The notes beneath the pieces are model-generated. The model did not search any database, was not told the origin of the DNA, and saw only the letters and a list, made by a program, of their open reading frames with translations. DNA of 64,000 nucleotides, taken from the NCBI GenBank assembly GCA_963691815.1, contig OY829656.1:7623048-7687047 (forward strand). Direction: 5' to 3'. A program made the translations under genes and the position numbers. This document shows positions 53,501 through 64,000 of this stretch, piece by piece; within the stretch, counting starts at the first letter, position 1; the number at the start of each line of letters is the position of its first letter. This stretch comes from Echiichthys vipera. Taxonomy: Eukaryota > Chordata > Actinopteri > Perciformes > Trachinidae.

Positions 53501-56500
53501 CCCGCTATCATAATCACTTTCTCTCTTAAAAGCATCCATAATGATCAGTAGCCATAGAAACTGTACACATAGGACTCACACATGGCGCTAATGTTTTTTG
53601 TGTCGCATACTGTGACGTCAGGGGACCTAAAATTCGGTTTCACCCAGAACACAGGCAAACACGAGAAACGTAGTTTTTACAAATCTCCACTTTAGCCAGA
53701 GTTTTCAGACATGATTGTTTACCGTGATAAAAACTCTGTTTTGGTGTAAATTAAAGGCCAAACCGCTTAAAAATATATGCATTTTTCCTACGTGTAGACG
53801 GGGCCTTAGTATGGATTCTACACGTTTTTTTTAAATGAGGCCTCTGGGCTTCAGTTTTCAACTAAATGATCAGCCTCAACTCAAGGATCAAACAGAGACT
53901 TCCTTCAGTGAGACTTAGCCAGACATGCCACAGAAACTTACCCTCAGGTCTTTGATCTCTTCGTGCTGTTTGAATTTCTCAAAGAAAGACTGGAAAAAGT
54001 CACTTCTCTCTACATGCCGCGGAGCCACACATAAGGCATCAATATCAGCTCCTGGAAAAGACAGTTACCTTTAGCATTGTAATCTGTGTTGACTAGTTGG
54101 TTAAATGTCTTCAATAACAACCAGATAGGTTCACTAAACAAGGTTACTGCATTTAAGGCTAAAGAGAGTTCATGTTATAAAACATCAACAATAATCAACA
54201 AGTAGAGCAGCTAAAGTGAAGTTCTGCAAAGTTCCAATATTGTTTTCTGTAACTGTCCGACTGACAATCCCTGGCCCTGCTATCTTCATTCACAGCTCAC
54301 CAAAAGTTAAGGGTTTAAATGTATTTTTAACAAAAAGCACAAAGAGCTCTAGAACATCTAAGCACTGATGACCTCTAGTGAACCCTGTAAAACAGGCAGT
54401 GAAAATGAAAAAAAAAAAAAAAAATGCATTAGTTTGAAAGGCTTGTTAAGACTAGAGAGTACAAAACTTACATCTGATGTCCTGAATTCAGATAGTGGGG
54501 TCTCAAGTATTATTTTTTGGTATGTAATGTGAAAAATATAGTTATGATTCTACAATAAATGAATTATTAAATGCTGAACAAATGGCTGTCGGTACACAAC
54601 TAGGTAAAGGGATTGATAACTTTTGCACACCAACGTTTTAGGTGTTCCATTTTGTTGCTTAGTAGTAGGGTTACGATAGCACACAAAATACAAAGATTCA
54701 AATGCAGTTTTCAACCAACAGCAAACAATGTGCAACCAGTGAAAGGGCTTTTTTTTTCTTCTTTCCCAAAATGGCTCAGCTCACTAAACTGGCCTGGACT
54801 TACTGTATCTGTAGATATTGTTATTATTCTCTGCAGTTCACTTGTTCATATTTTGATATGTAGAGGTTTGACTGATTGAATGGAACATAATGTGGCCATT
54901 TCCACATCACATCTATCCAGAAGTGCAACCGTTTCTTACAATACAAAATATTGAAAATTCACAAGGGGTCATACAGTATAGCTGATATCAACTGAAGAAT
55001 AACATGAATCACCATCAGCAATGTTGCAAATAGGCTTGGAACGTTCTTACTCAGAGTCATGGAAAAACGCTGTATAGTTTGATGATATTTCAAAAATAAG
55101 TGGAATTTACTTGTGTTTTTGTGTATAACAAGGAGGTACTCTGATCACATCCCACTAAAGCGTTCAGTCTATAGTAAGCCAATGTTTACACAGCTTTCAG
55201 ACCTCAAAACTAGTCTTTTCAAAAACACTATCAATAGGAGAGGAATTTGACAATGGCAGCCTCGTGCTTTAGTGTGGTCAGGGTGAACTGAGCTTTTCAA
55301 AAACAATGAGATACAGCTGCTTAGATAGGGCCGAGAGCTGTGTCACAGTAACGCTCCGTACTTATTTTTGCTTCTTTTTAATGCCAATATAGACAAGCAC
55401 ACAGTATATGTGTTTAAAGTGTAATGTTGTGAGACAACTTCCCAGCATAAAATAGTGATTTGATTGATGTCGTTGGAATGACAAAGACATACCTTTTGTG
55501 TGCACTCCAAGTCTGTATGAACCAAATGTAAATATCTTGCCCCCAACACAGCTTATAGCTGACGGTGGGAGGTTCTGTAGGAGAGAAACAAACCGTGAAA
55601 TCACTATGACGTTTCTTTCTCTTTAGGACACAATAGATAACTCAAGTGTCTCTGATCTGATAGTCACCATTTATGACTTCATAAGACATCATCAGCTTTA
55701 AACACAACAGAACTCACCTTTAATTCACTGATTTCTGCGATCCATTCTTTAACAAAGTTATTTAACTTCCCAAGAACTGCAAGTCTGAAAGGAGATGCAA
55801 GATTTAGTGGGAACGTCATTTAAAATCTAGCCCCTTTACTAAACGTATAATGATATTGAAAATTATACACCTCACATTTGTAAATTCAGTCGCAAATATG
55901 TTCTTTCAACCATATGTATACTTACATGTACGGTACTCATAACAATAAGTGCTACCTTTGAGAGGCTTAGAGGTTTCCATTTTTGTCAAGACTACCAGAG
56001 AAGTGTTGGTGCGTTAAGTGTACAAGTGATGCAAGGTATGCAGGGTTAGATTGCCCATAGCTGTGTTATGGTTCATATATAAAACAAAAAAATACTTTTC
56101 TTCACCTATGATTCAATTCCTCTTCATCTTCAAACACCCCAAAAGGTTTCATAGCATCACAGAGCTTCTTGGTGTACTGGTGATCTATTTCTCTTGGTGG
56201 TGCAAGGCTAATGGCAGAGGTGATGCCATAGTGTTTCTGAGGCTGCTGCCCACCAGGCATGGTGCTGCTGGGGAAACAAGACATGGGAATAAGGCACAAT
56301 ACATGAAATGGCCACTACTATACTGGGGATTAAAATTAGAGAACTACTTGATTTATTCTGAAATATTTTTTATTGTTCAGAATTTGATAGAATACCTGCT
56401 GTGGCTATACCACTGCTTTTTTTGTTGTTTTTTTGATATAAAACAAAAACCTTCATTTTGTGAAAAATAAAAAACAGTGAGCAAATCTAGAGAACAGTGT

Positions 56501-58038
56501 TCATTGTGTCAGAAGAGAAGATTTCAACAATGTTTTCTTCTCTAGGATTCAAAAATGAACAGGAAGTGTAGAGCCCACAGCTTTGAATGACTTCAGCACA
56601 TCTGCACCAACAGGACATCACTTGTTTCTCACTCTGCTCTGGTTTGATCTTGGTCCATTCTGACTCAGTCCCTTCCACAGCCAGTTTCAGAAACAAATAC
56701 ATTGAACAGATCCTTCGCTCTGTTTAGCACTGAACTGGCGAGCAACTCCAGCTGCAGTGTTGAACTGATTCCCAGTTGAGAGTCTTTTTATAATCCTGTC
56801 CTCTCGTGCACTCGTTTTACGTGGACAAGCCTTTTTGAGATTTATGAATCTGTGTCCCTGTACAGTTTCAATCTTCTTGAAATCACAGACTGTGAACACC
56901 CAACCTCTCTGATGGCTGAGAGGGTCATCCCTTTGGCCTTCATCTGGACAACCTGCTGTCTCAGGGTTTCAGTCACTTTAGAACTTCTGTCCTCTTTCAA
57001 GTAACCAGGAAAGTTGCCAGATAAATAGGGTGTGTCCAACAATTAAGTCAATTGTCACCAAGTGTCACATTAACACCAACAACTGGGAGGTATTTGAAAG
57101 TGTTCTCTAATTTTGCTTACTGCTTTTTTCACAAAATAAAGGTTTTTGTTAAAGAGCTTTGGTCATTTAAAAAAACATTCGAGTACAGCAGTGGTATAGC
57201 CACAGATGATATACTCCCAAATTCTTAACAATAAAAAATAATAGTTTGTCAGAATAAATCAAGTATTACTAACTTGTTTTCTAATTTTGATCTTCAGTGT
57301 ATATAACAGTGAACACAAGTAATTTGTTTTAATGTCATGGTTTCTCAAACACGTGCTTAAATAATGAACAAGATTACCACGTTAAAGCGAAGACACCAAC
57401 CAGCCACAGCCAAATGCTGTCAAGTGTTATGCTTGGCGAGTTTCTGTTCCTCTCTTCTATAATTACCGCGCACCTTTGCGTAAACACGCTACATGCTCTG
57501 ACAGCAGTATGCTTCGTGTACATTTAACTTAAACAACAAGCGCATTAATGACCCCATACGTATGTGCAATAACACATGTTCAAAGTGAGTCAGTTAGTTT
57601 GCCAAGACTGAAGAAACGTGTTGAAATAAACTCGGTTACTATTGAAGCCTATGGCCGTTAGCAGAGAGGCTACAAACAGGCTGAAGCGCTAACAAACTGG
57701 CTAATTTAGCAAGTTAGCTAATGGTAGCTGGCTGCTACGGAAGAATTGGTATAAATAGTGACTCGCTTTCCGGTTGGACCAAATTAGGGGTTTGACATTT
57801 TCTCAAACAAGAACAAGTGAAAACCGTTCACTTTGTTGGGTAACTACGACGCGACCATGCCAAACAACAAACAAGCGAGCTCGCCAACACACGGCGGCAG
57901 CAGGCCTTGTGTGGTTGTTGTGACAGTTGGCTAACGTTAGCTGTTAGCCTATTCTTCAGGACTCTCTGAAACACCAATAAACACGGCCAGAAATGGACAA
58001 TGTGCCACGTGCATGACGTACCTTGACATTTCTTTCAT
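44556..58038 (-). CDS. papolg: PAPOLG, nuclear poly(A) polymerase gamma
   Basis: Twenty-two coding exons, all in phase: 58038-58022, 56267-56106, 55784-55718, 55574-55493, 54051-53942, 52353-52300, 51572-51461, 51164-51075, 50891-50753, 50626-50554, 49031-48911, 48779-48695, 47442-47389, 47302-47183, 46951-46842, 46308-46187, 46077-45920, 45706-45564, 45300-45098, 45006-44929, 44827-44768 and 44663-44556. This gives 755 aa (human about 736). The enzyme adds poly(A) tails to pre-mRNA with CPSF. The nucleotidyltransferase motif FGSYRLGVHTKGADIDA has catalytic D112 and D114; the third Asp is D166 in GIEIDLLFAR. IYSNMLGFLGGVSWAMLVAR belongs to the central domain, and LIxHVNPQSFPG-type sequence to the RNA-binding domain. 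Downstream come KKKQLHQYLPPELVQKKKR, Ser/Pro/Ala-rich C-terminal sequence, and the family terminus VVKNSIKLALNR. MKEMS matches the human gamma start. Exon 2 has a tandem AGCAG acceptor. Confidence 0.97.
51706..52105. repeat. Probable hAT-type MITE in PAPOLG intron 6
   Basis: Starts 'cctagggctgggcaatatcttatatcctgatatagg' and ends near 'aatcacaatatattttgattgg'. The GGGCTGGGCAATAT start is typical of fish hAT-like nonautonomous elements. I could not fix both termini or a target duplication. Confidence 0.4.
53062..53095. repeat. Poly-C and (CA)n simple repeat
   Basis: C run followed by CACACA in PAPOLG intron 5. Confidence 0.85.
56321..57301. mobile_element. Decayed Tc1-like DNA transposon with long inverted repeats
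   Basis: The ends read TACTGGGGATTAAAATTAGAG and, on the other strand, TACACTGAAGATCAAAATTAGA, flanked by TA dinucleotides as in Tc1/mariner insertions. Inverted-repeat similarity extends well over 100 bp ('cttgatttattctg', 'ctgtggctataccactgct', 'aaaacctt(t)attttgtgaaaaa'). It lies in PAPOLG intron 1. About 980 bp, shorter than a full Tc1 element of about 1.6 kb. Confidence 0.85.
56490..57042 (-). pseudogene. Broken Tc1-like transposase
   Basis: Three pieces in different frames: the N-terminal helix-turn-helix (KVTETLRQQVVQMKAKGMTL, then CSQSVISRRLKLY), a second DNA-binding piece (CPRKTSAREDRIIKRLS), and a C-terminal scrap (WTKIKPEQSEKQV). The middle of the DDE catalytic domain is missing and frames shift between pieces, so it cannot encode an active enzyme. 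Confidence 0.8.
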
Positions 58039-58460
58039 GACACTCTGCAAAGCTCGCGCTGTTTTTTCTGCCGTAAACCCGTAAAAAACTAAGAAAGTGA
58101 GCCAGTGGAAATGATAACAGCCTCGACCTGATTATAACAATGGTCACTTTAGAGAGCAGTTCAAACCTCCCACTGACCCGGAATCACTTCTTATAACATC
58201 AAGTGTTAGCGCCTAATCCTGAAGCAATATTCATATCTACTTCATTTACAAAACCCGCTGTTTTTTGGATGCTAACACCTGACACGCGTTTAATAGCGTA
58301 AGACTTTTTTTTATTATTCAAAACTACAAATGTAACGGCATTTGTCGCGACAACGGCTGCGCAGCACGCTGGGCGAGCAGGCGGTACTAGCCCCTCCTCT
58401 AAAGTGACGTCACCGCAGAGGCCCGATGACGCGGATGAGGGCAGCACAGGTCTCATAGCC
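57840..58460 (-). promoter_or_regulatory. papolg: PAPOLG CpG-rich promoter region
   Basis: The sequence around and upstream of the PAPOLG start codon (58038) is rich in CpG ('cgtttaatagcg', 'gtcgcgacaacggctgcgcagcacgctgggcgagcaggcgg'), as expected for a housekeeping promoter, with no TATA box seen. The minus ORF 58199-58456 is not conserved. Confidence 0.4.
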
Positions 58461-58479
58461 AGACTGGATATGTACTGCA

Positions 58480-58925
58480 GATATGTCTGTGATCCACTTC
58501 TTCTTTGTCAGAAAGAACATTTCAGATATCCACGATGGACTTCTTACTAGCACGAATGACGTCACCTTTGCCATTCATGTGTATTGGGCTTTCAATTCTA
58601 GGTATCCGCAATCACATTTTTAGATATCTAGAAGGGACGTTCTGGATATCTGTAATGTGATTCTTACTAGGAATAACTCCCATTTCAGATATCTACAATC
58701 CAATTGTTGCTGGTAATAATTTTCATGTCCGATATCCCAAATGAAAAAGCATTGCAGGTATCCATAATGTAATCTTGACTATACAAAATACATCCTGAAA
58801 GTTAAAATTACGTTACGGATATGTACGACTGCAATTTTACTGTTAAGAATTACAGTACCGATATCTAGAATTCTTTCTAGATATCTAAAATGTAATGGTG
58901 GATATCCAGAATCTACAAAAACGTA
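58480..58925. repeat. Degenerate GATATC-rich tandem repeat
   Basis: At least ten imperfect units built on 'gatatct(a/c)(c/g)aatgtaat' and 'ttcttactag', for example CAGATATCCACGATG, TAGATATCTAGAAG, GGATATCTGTAATGTG, CAGATATCTACAATC, CGATATCTAGAATTC and GGATATCCAGAATC, in alternating orientations. No coding potential. Confidence 0.7.
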
Positions 58926-59289
58926 TGTATCTTTTGTTATCATATAGTATATTCTTTTTATTTGCGGGGCCAGTGACAGCACAGGAGGACAGGAACAGTT
59001 CAGTCCAGAATATCAGCCTCCACCTCTATCAGCACAAACAACTACATTTATGATGTTGGGGTTAAGAATAATTAAAAATATACAATTGCAATTGCATTAT
59101 TTTTGGGGATATTCTAGCTTTTATTGTAGAGAGAGGATACAGGAAATGAGAGAGTTGACATTGATTGGACGGTTCTACAAACCTTTCTGCGCAAATGATT
59201 TGCACTTGGCTAGCTTAACCGTTCCTTAGAGATGTACTCTATAAGAATTGAGATGTTTCTAGCGACCTCTTTGACAGTAAGGTGCTCCC

Positions 59290-59475
59290 ATGTCACACTG
59301 CAAAAGCAGTTCTTTGAAGCTAAGAATATTGCCGAGATCTAAACCCCATAGAGGATCTCTGGAAAATCCTTGGCAACAAAGTAATGTCTAAGAACCCACT
59401 ACAGTTACTGAACTGTGGAGGAGACTCAAGAAGAATGGACCAAGATCAAACCAGAGCAGTGTGAGAAATTAGTGA
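59290..59475 (+). pseudogene. Tc1-like transposase C-terminal relic
   Basis: Plus-strand frames read DLNPIEDLWKILGNK-type sequence ('aaccccatagaggatctctggaaaatccttggcaacaaagt') followed by 'agaatggaccaagatcaaaccagagcagtgtgag', which encodes MDQDQTRAV in one frame and corresponds to the usual WTKIKPEQC end. No termini are visible. Dead fragment. Confidence 0.65.
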
Positions 59476-59767
59476 TGAAAATAAATGTTTATGTAGTCAT
59501 AGAGTGTGGAAGGTAGGGACATCCTGTGTCTAAACTTTGGAAGTATTTCTGGAATCTTTAATGAGGTTGAAAGGAGTAGTTGTCTTTTAATGAGCACACT
59601 AATGTCACACACAGTCTTATAAACTATGGAATTTGTAGCCATAGAGGCACCATCGATGGCATGTCTCGCTGTGTCGTAGCTGCTATTGCCACTGCTTATC
59701 ATTTATCATGTTTTTCATATTATATCACCCTAGCTGTGCTTGTTTCTACTATTCTGCTGTATTGTAC

Positions 59768-60138
59768 CGCCATAACATATGAGTCATATAAACATTACTT
59801 TAGATATTATTATAGTTACTGGAAGTGGGTCTGTCTTTGTCTCTGTCTTTGTCTCTCTCTGTCCATCTGTCCGTCTTTTCTCTCTTTCTCTCTCCTTTTC
59901 TTCCTCCCCAACCGGTGCAGACAGATGTCCGTCCTCCACAGAGCTGGGTCTGTCTGACGTTCCTGCCTGTTATAGAGAAGGTTTTTGTTGCCACCGTACT
60001 CTACGGGGGAATTGTTGGGTCTCTGTAAATCATAAATAAGTCATAGAGTGTGGTCTAACCCTACTCTGTAAAGTGTCCTGAGATAACTTTTGTTATGATT
60101 TGGCACTGTAAATAAAATTGAATTGAATTGAATTGAAT
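59768..60138 (+). repeat. (TTGAA)n-tailed interspersed repeat, copy 2
   Basis: Closely similar to 13195-13567 in the same orientation, from 'cataacatatgagtcatataaacattac' through 'ccccaaccggtgcagacagatgtccgtcctccacagagctgggtctgtctgacgttcctg' to 'gatttggcactgtaaataaaattgaattgaattgaattgaat'. Confidence 0.75.
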
Positions 60139-62824
60139 ATATGTACAGAACGGCTATATTTACCACATTACAGCTCACCATGACACTACACATCTTCTTT
60201 CCTGGAAGTTGCTCGCTTCCCATTTTTGGAGGGAACTATATCACCTGTGTGTGCATCATTAGAATAGATTCAAATTACTGTGTAAATATATTAAAAGAAA
60301 ATGAGAGCTAGTATTACTGTGAGTTTCAGTTTTGTGCTTTAAGAGGTGGCATTTGTTGGTTCTCTGTGGGGATATTATGAGGTGGTGTATGGATAAATGA
60401 GGAATTTCTGCATAGGGAACATGGAAGGGGTTGAATAAAGGCTGCTCCTCATTCCTCTTCTCTTCTCCACCAGCTTTCTGTGTTGACCTTGAGATTACCC
60501 GTGTCACAGCATCCAACCAAACGTTCCTCACTGAGCACCCAGAAAAGTTAACATCACTGAGATAGAGAGTGGGCCACGTTATTATTTCAATTTGCAACAA
60601 TGAGCACCGGGGGGGGGGGGGGGGGGGCATGCCATTTATAATCTTAAAATAAGACAGCCATCGGCGTGTTTTAAAAGACGATCCCAACTAAGCAGGTTAT
60701 GTTTCCCCAGGATGTTGCAGTGATGGTAAAGCTGAGGTTTTCTCTCCAGAACTTTGAGAGCTTGTTTGTAAAGTGATAGGATAGGCCTTAATGTTGTGCT
60801 ATCCACCTGGGTCCAGCTGGTCACACAGAATGTTGCACTGCAGGAAGGAAAAATATACTGCTGTATCGACATTTTGTCCCACTCCTTATAGTAAGACACC
60901 AGAATCAAACAGAATCAACTTTATTGCATTGTATTGAAACAGATTACACACCAGGAATTTGACCTGGTGATATTGTGCTTAGCTGACACAGACAATATAC
61001 ACAGACATACACAGGAAACACAGAAAGAATAGATTCAATTTAAAAATGTACACAAAGAATTTAGGAATTACAGCTTCATAAGAAGAAGAATGCCAGTATT
61101 TGTACTAAAAAAGGAGATACAAATATTCAAATGGCTGTTGTTTAAATGTAGCCATATGTAGGCTATTCACGTAAATAGAAAAATATAGAGTTTGTGAATG
61201 TTTTTGCTTTTCCCTGATAAACTGTTTTCCAGTTGTTCATCATGCGTTGAAGTGAAATGTCACAACTCATAAAGTAAACAGGGTAAAATGAACTTCTCCC
61301 AGTTTGTACTGTCGCAACTGTTGCACATACTGCCTGATTATACCACTGGCTCTCGTCTGTGTGATCCAGACCATTTCATAGGAAAGGAAGGAAGGTCTCG
61401 GTTCTCTGAAGAACCCACAGCTTTGACCTCGCCATGACACACACCACCATCTAGTGGGTATTTTAAATAATTACACCAGGTGTGAGAGAATCTCAAATAA
61501 ATGCTCTTGCTCATCACCGTTGACGACTTCAGTGTGAACAATCAATGATCATCAGTTGGTTACAGTCCTTGTCAATGTCTGACTGTGACCTGTAGTTGTT
61601 TGATTTATGTATGTAAGGCGGGCAGTGCCCTCTTATATGACATTTGGTTTTATTTGGTACCTGTATTATTTGCTCAACATTGTTTTATAACCAAATATCT
61701 CATCACATATGTGGTTAAACTGAAATGTGATCCGTGAATTTACATCAAAATGTTTATGTCAGGCCAATCACGCGGATACATTTTTTTTTGTACTTGTTTT
61801 AAACCGCCAATGCATTCCTGTTGTCAGCTATTTGAACTCGTTTTCCTTGTTCTACCGCCCAGTGTTGAAGCTCTGCTGTTGTTGTCTGACAGGGAATGCT
61901 TCCGGTGTTACATTTCGTATAGGCTTTCTAGGAGAAACCCAGTGTGTGTGCACAGGCCCAACGCTTTCTGGGACCCAGCAGCAATCCTATATAAAACTCA
62001 CAACAGGGTCACGCAACAGTTCACGTCATCGAGATCGAGCCACCAATATGTGTAAAGTCCGAGGGTGTTCAATCAGGCCGGCACTGTACCTCGGTCAGTC
62101 TGAATTCAACGACCAGGCCGCAAAGAAAGGCAGCCAAATTACCCTCTTACTGTCCAGGGTAAAAACACCTAATGATAACTAGATTTTATTTTTCAACCAA
62201 AATAATCACCCTTGTTTGTTTAAACTACTAAAATATAGATTGCGTTGTTGTTGCTTTAGTAAAATGTAGCCTGTTTCAGCCCCCTGAAAACTGATATGAG
62301 ACTTTTTTTTGCATGCAAATGATGAGAGAGCTATGCCAGGACCTGAAAAGCATGGCAGAAAAGAAAGAGCGTGAGCTTGAAAGGGCTTTAAACCCAAGTA
62401 ATAATGTACCGTGGTGTATTGCACGTGTCTATGTGCATCCCCCACCACTAAGTCTCTCATTTTACATGTTTCCTAGAGAGGGAGAAAGCATGCGTTAAGA
62501 TGATTTGAGGAGGGCTCCTTCACTGGATCTTATCAGGGGCCCAGCCAATTTTGTGGGTGGGGATGCGTGTGCACACTGTTGCAGTGTGACATCACGAGTG
62601 TTGCAATGGATTCCAATAGGTCTTCGGGCTCATTGCAGGACAACACTATGTAACTTATTATGACAGTGCAAGCAACCTTTCACCTTTATGTAAGACAGGC
62701 TCCTCCCTTCCTGGGCCTTATGCCACTTCTGCATTTTGGACTCATTATCAGTCACATTGTTTGTCAAACCAGCAGATCAGATCGGAGGCTTCACACTGCA
62801 GCACAAAGCCTAATCACTTTCAAT
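60138..62824. other. PAPOLG-haao intergenic space
   Basis: Contains a poly-G run (60610-60627), no recognisable gene, and the presumed 5' side of haao. A TATA-like TATATAAAA at about 61989 precedes a 44-codon plus-strand ORF at 62048-62182 of unknown nature. Other ORFs show no known domain. Confidence 0.5.
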
Positions 62825-62913
62825 ATGAGCAACAGGCCTCCTCTTGTGAATGTGGAAAACTGGATCGCAGAGAACGAAAATGCTTTTCTGCCACCAGTGT
62901 GCAACAAGCTCAT
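62825..62913 (+). CDS. haao: haao exon 1: 3-hydroxyanthranilate 3,4-dioxygenase, 5' end only
   Basis: The exon encodes MSNRPPLVNVENWIAENENA then FLPPVCNKL, and breaks inside the next Met codon at AT|GTGAGT. It matches the HAAO N-terminus (human ...WVKENRGSFQPPVCNKLM), and the exon ends at the same place. The enzyme is a cytosolic Fe(II) cupin dioxygenase of the kynurenine pathway that opens 3-hydroxyanthranilate on the way to quinolinate and NAD; the iron ligands lie in later exons, outside this window. The frame stays open upstream to 62660, but that part is not conserved, so the ATG at 62825 is preferred. No second exon was found up to base 64000, so intron 1 is more than 1 kb. Confidence 0.85.
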
Positions 62914-64000
62914 GTGAGTAGTTCAACATTGACATTAGCCGTATTGTAACATATGTGTGTAATTACAGTTTTTGCAACAACTTGGTGTCACAAAATCAAT
63001 CATTTGGTTTTGATTGTCAAAATCAAGAGCTGGGTGGGTAATTCCCTCACTCCTTTTGCCTACTTGTGTGTGTCTGATCAAAAAACAACAACACGAGACA
63101 GCGTAGCTTACCAGCTGGTAGCATGCAGTAACCTCAACCTTAATTTACTAAAATAACATCATGAAGAAGACTAACTATTGAGATCATAAACTCATTAGAG
63201 TTTATTAAATGTGTAATAAATCCAGTGAGAATTAGAGTAGTAACTCACTGTTGTAAAGTATCCTTCTTCTTTTTGTTGTTTAACCTGATTCATGAGTTGT
63301 CCAGAAATGTGATTCCTGTGAAAATGTCTGCTAAAGTCTAATCCCTGTGAATGTGTAACTGGTGTTACTGGTGGTTACTCTGAATGAACAGATGATGCCT
63401 GATGGATTGCAATCATCTACAATACATTAGGATATCTGTGTAGCTAAAGAAGAACAAATGCCCCTCGAGGCAAAGAAGCAGGAACTGTTTTGTGTTTTCA
63501 GTTTCACAGGATTTAGCATCTGAGAACAATATACAACAGTGCATAGTCTTATCTTAGTGTCTCTTCAATGCACACACAAACTCAACAGTGCCCTCATTTT
63601 AATGTAAAATGACTTACAATGTATATATGATATATATTTACATGTAATTGTCAGAAAACAAAAATACGTTAATACAAAAAAATATATTTCTCTCTTTAAA
63701 AACGTTCACTGTACAATAACAGTTAAACAGTTAAACTGTTCAGAACAATACAATCGGAAGCACCTTGTGTTTTTTCTCATGATCTGTCCACTGCACCTTA
63801 GATCATTACATTGGCACTACAATTCTAGTTCTCTTTTATATTGTATTTTTATATGGCTATTTGATGTGTCTGTGTGTAAAGCTGCTGTTACACTGCAATT
63901 CCCCAGCTTGGGATCAATAAAGTATTTCTATTCTATTCTACTCTAAAACAGTTTAAAAAGTTTTAATAGAAAATGAAGTCAAATAGTGACCTTAAAATGG
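62914..64000 (+). other. haao: haao intron 1 (start)
   Basis: Non-coding AT-rich sequence following the haao exon 1 donor. No exon encoding the expected HQEQLKVM-like continuation was found. The end contains a (TTCTA)n-like tail ('aataaagtatttctattctattctactc', about 63916-63945) of a retrotransposon-type repeat. Confidence 0.6.

Noticed and set aside
62660..62824. Upstream in-frame extension of haao exon 1
   Set aside because: Residues before the ATG at 62825 do not resemble HAAO; treated as 5' UTR.

Overview
The window is vertebrate nuclear DNA, almost certainly from a teleost fish. It has split genes with GT-AG introns, long (CA)n and (GA)n microsatellites, and many fish-type DNA transposon and SINE/LINE relics. 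There are no bacterial operons, CRISPR arrays or rRNA genes. The conserved genes were assembled by hand from both strands; splice junctions were checked for GT/AG and for reading phase.

Four genes lie in a row on the minus strand, transcribed from right to left. PAPOLG (about 58.04 to 42.2 kb) is nuclear poly(A) polymerase gamma. REL (38.71 to about 22.75 kb) is the c-Rel NF-kB subunit. PEX13 (11.55 to about 5.35 kb) is the peroxisomal import docking protein. SANBR/KIAA1841 (3.05 kb to beyond the left edge) is a SANT/BTB protein. The same genes, in the same order and relative orientation, form a block on human chromosome 2p16-p15. PUS10, which sits between REL and PEX13 in human, was not found here. 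At the right edge the first coding exon of haao (3-hydroxyanthranilate 3,4-dioxygenase) starts on the plus strand, divergent from PAPOLG.

All complete reading frames close exactly: PEX13 426 aa, REL 647 aa, PAPOLG 755 aa. PAPOLG also has an in-frame alternative ending of 847 aa. In it, a splice donor overlaps the normal stop codon, and two further exons repeat a C-terminal module. A perfect kB palindrome lies about 115 bp upstream of the REL start codon and a second lies in a REL intron, which suggests NF-kB autoregulation.

The rest is repeat-rich. Three copies of one hAT-type nonautonomous family carry 8-bp target duplications, and each is involved in a nested insertion. A second hAT-type element has a perfect 8-bp duplication. 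A decayed Tc1-like element with long inverted repeats sits in PAPOLG intron 1. Other repeats include an L1-type reverse transcriptase fragment, two copies of a (TTGAA)n-tailed repeat, a GATATC-rich degenerate array, and three (CA)n tracts of about 150 to 240 bp around the 5' half of REL. The 11.8 to 22.7 kb interval holds no gene I can support.
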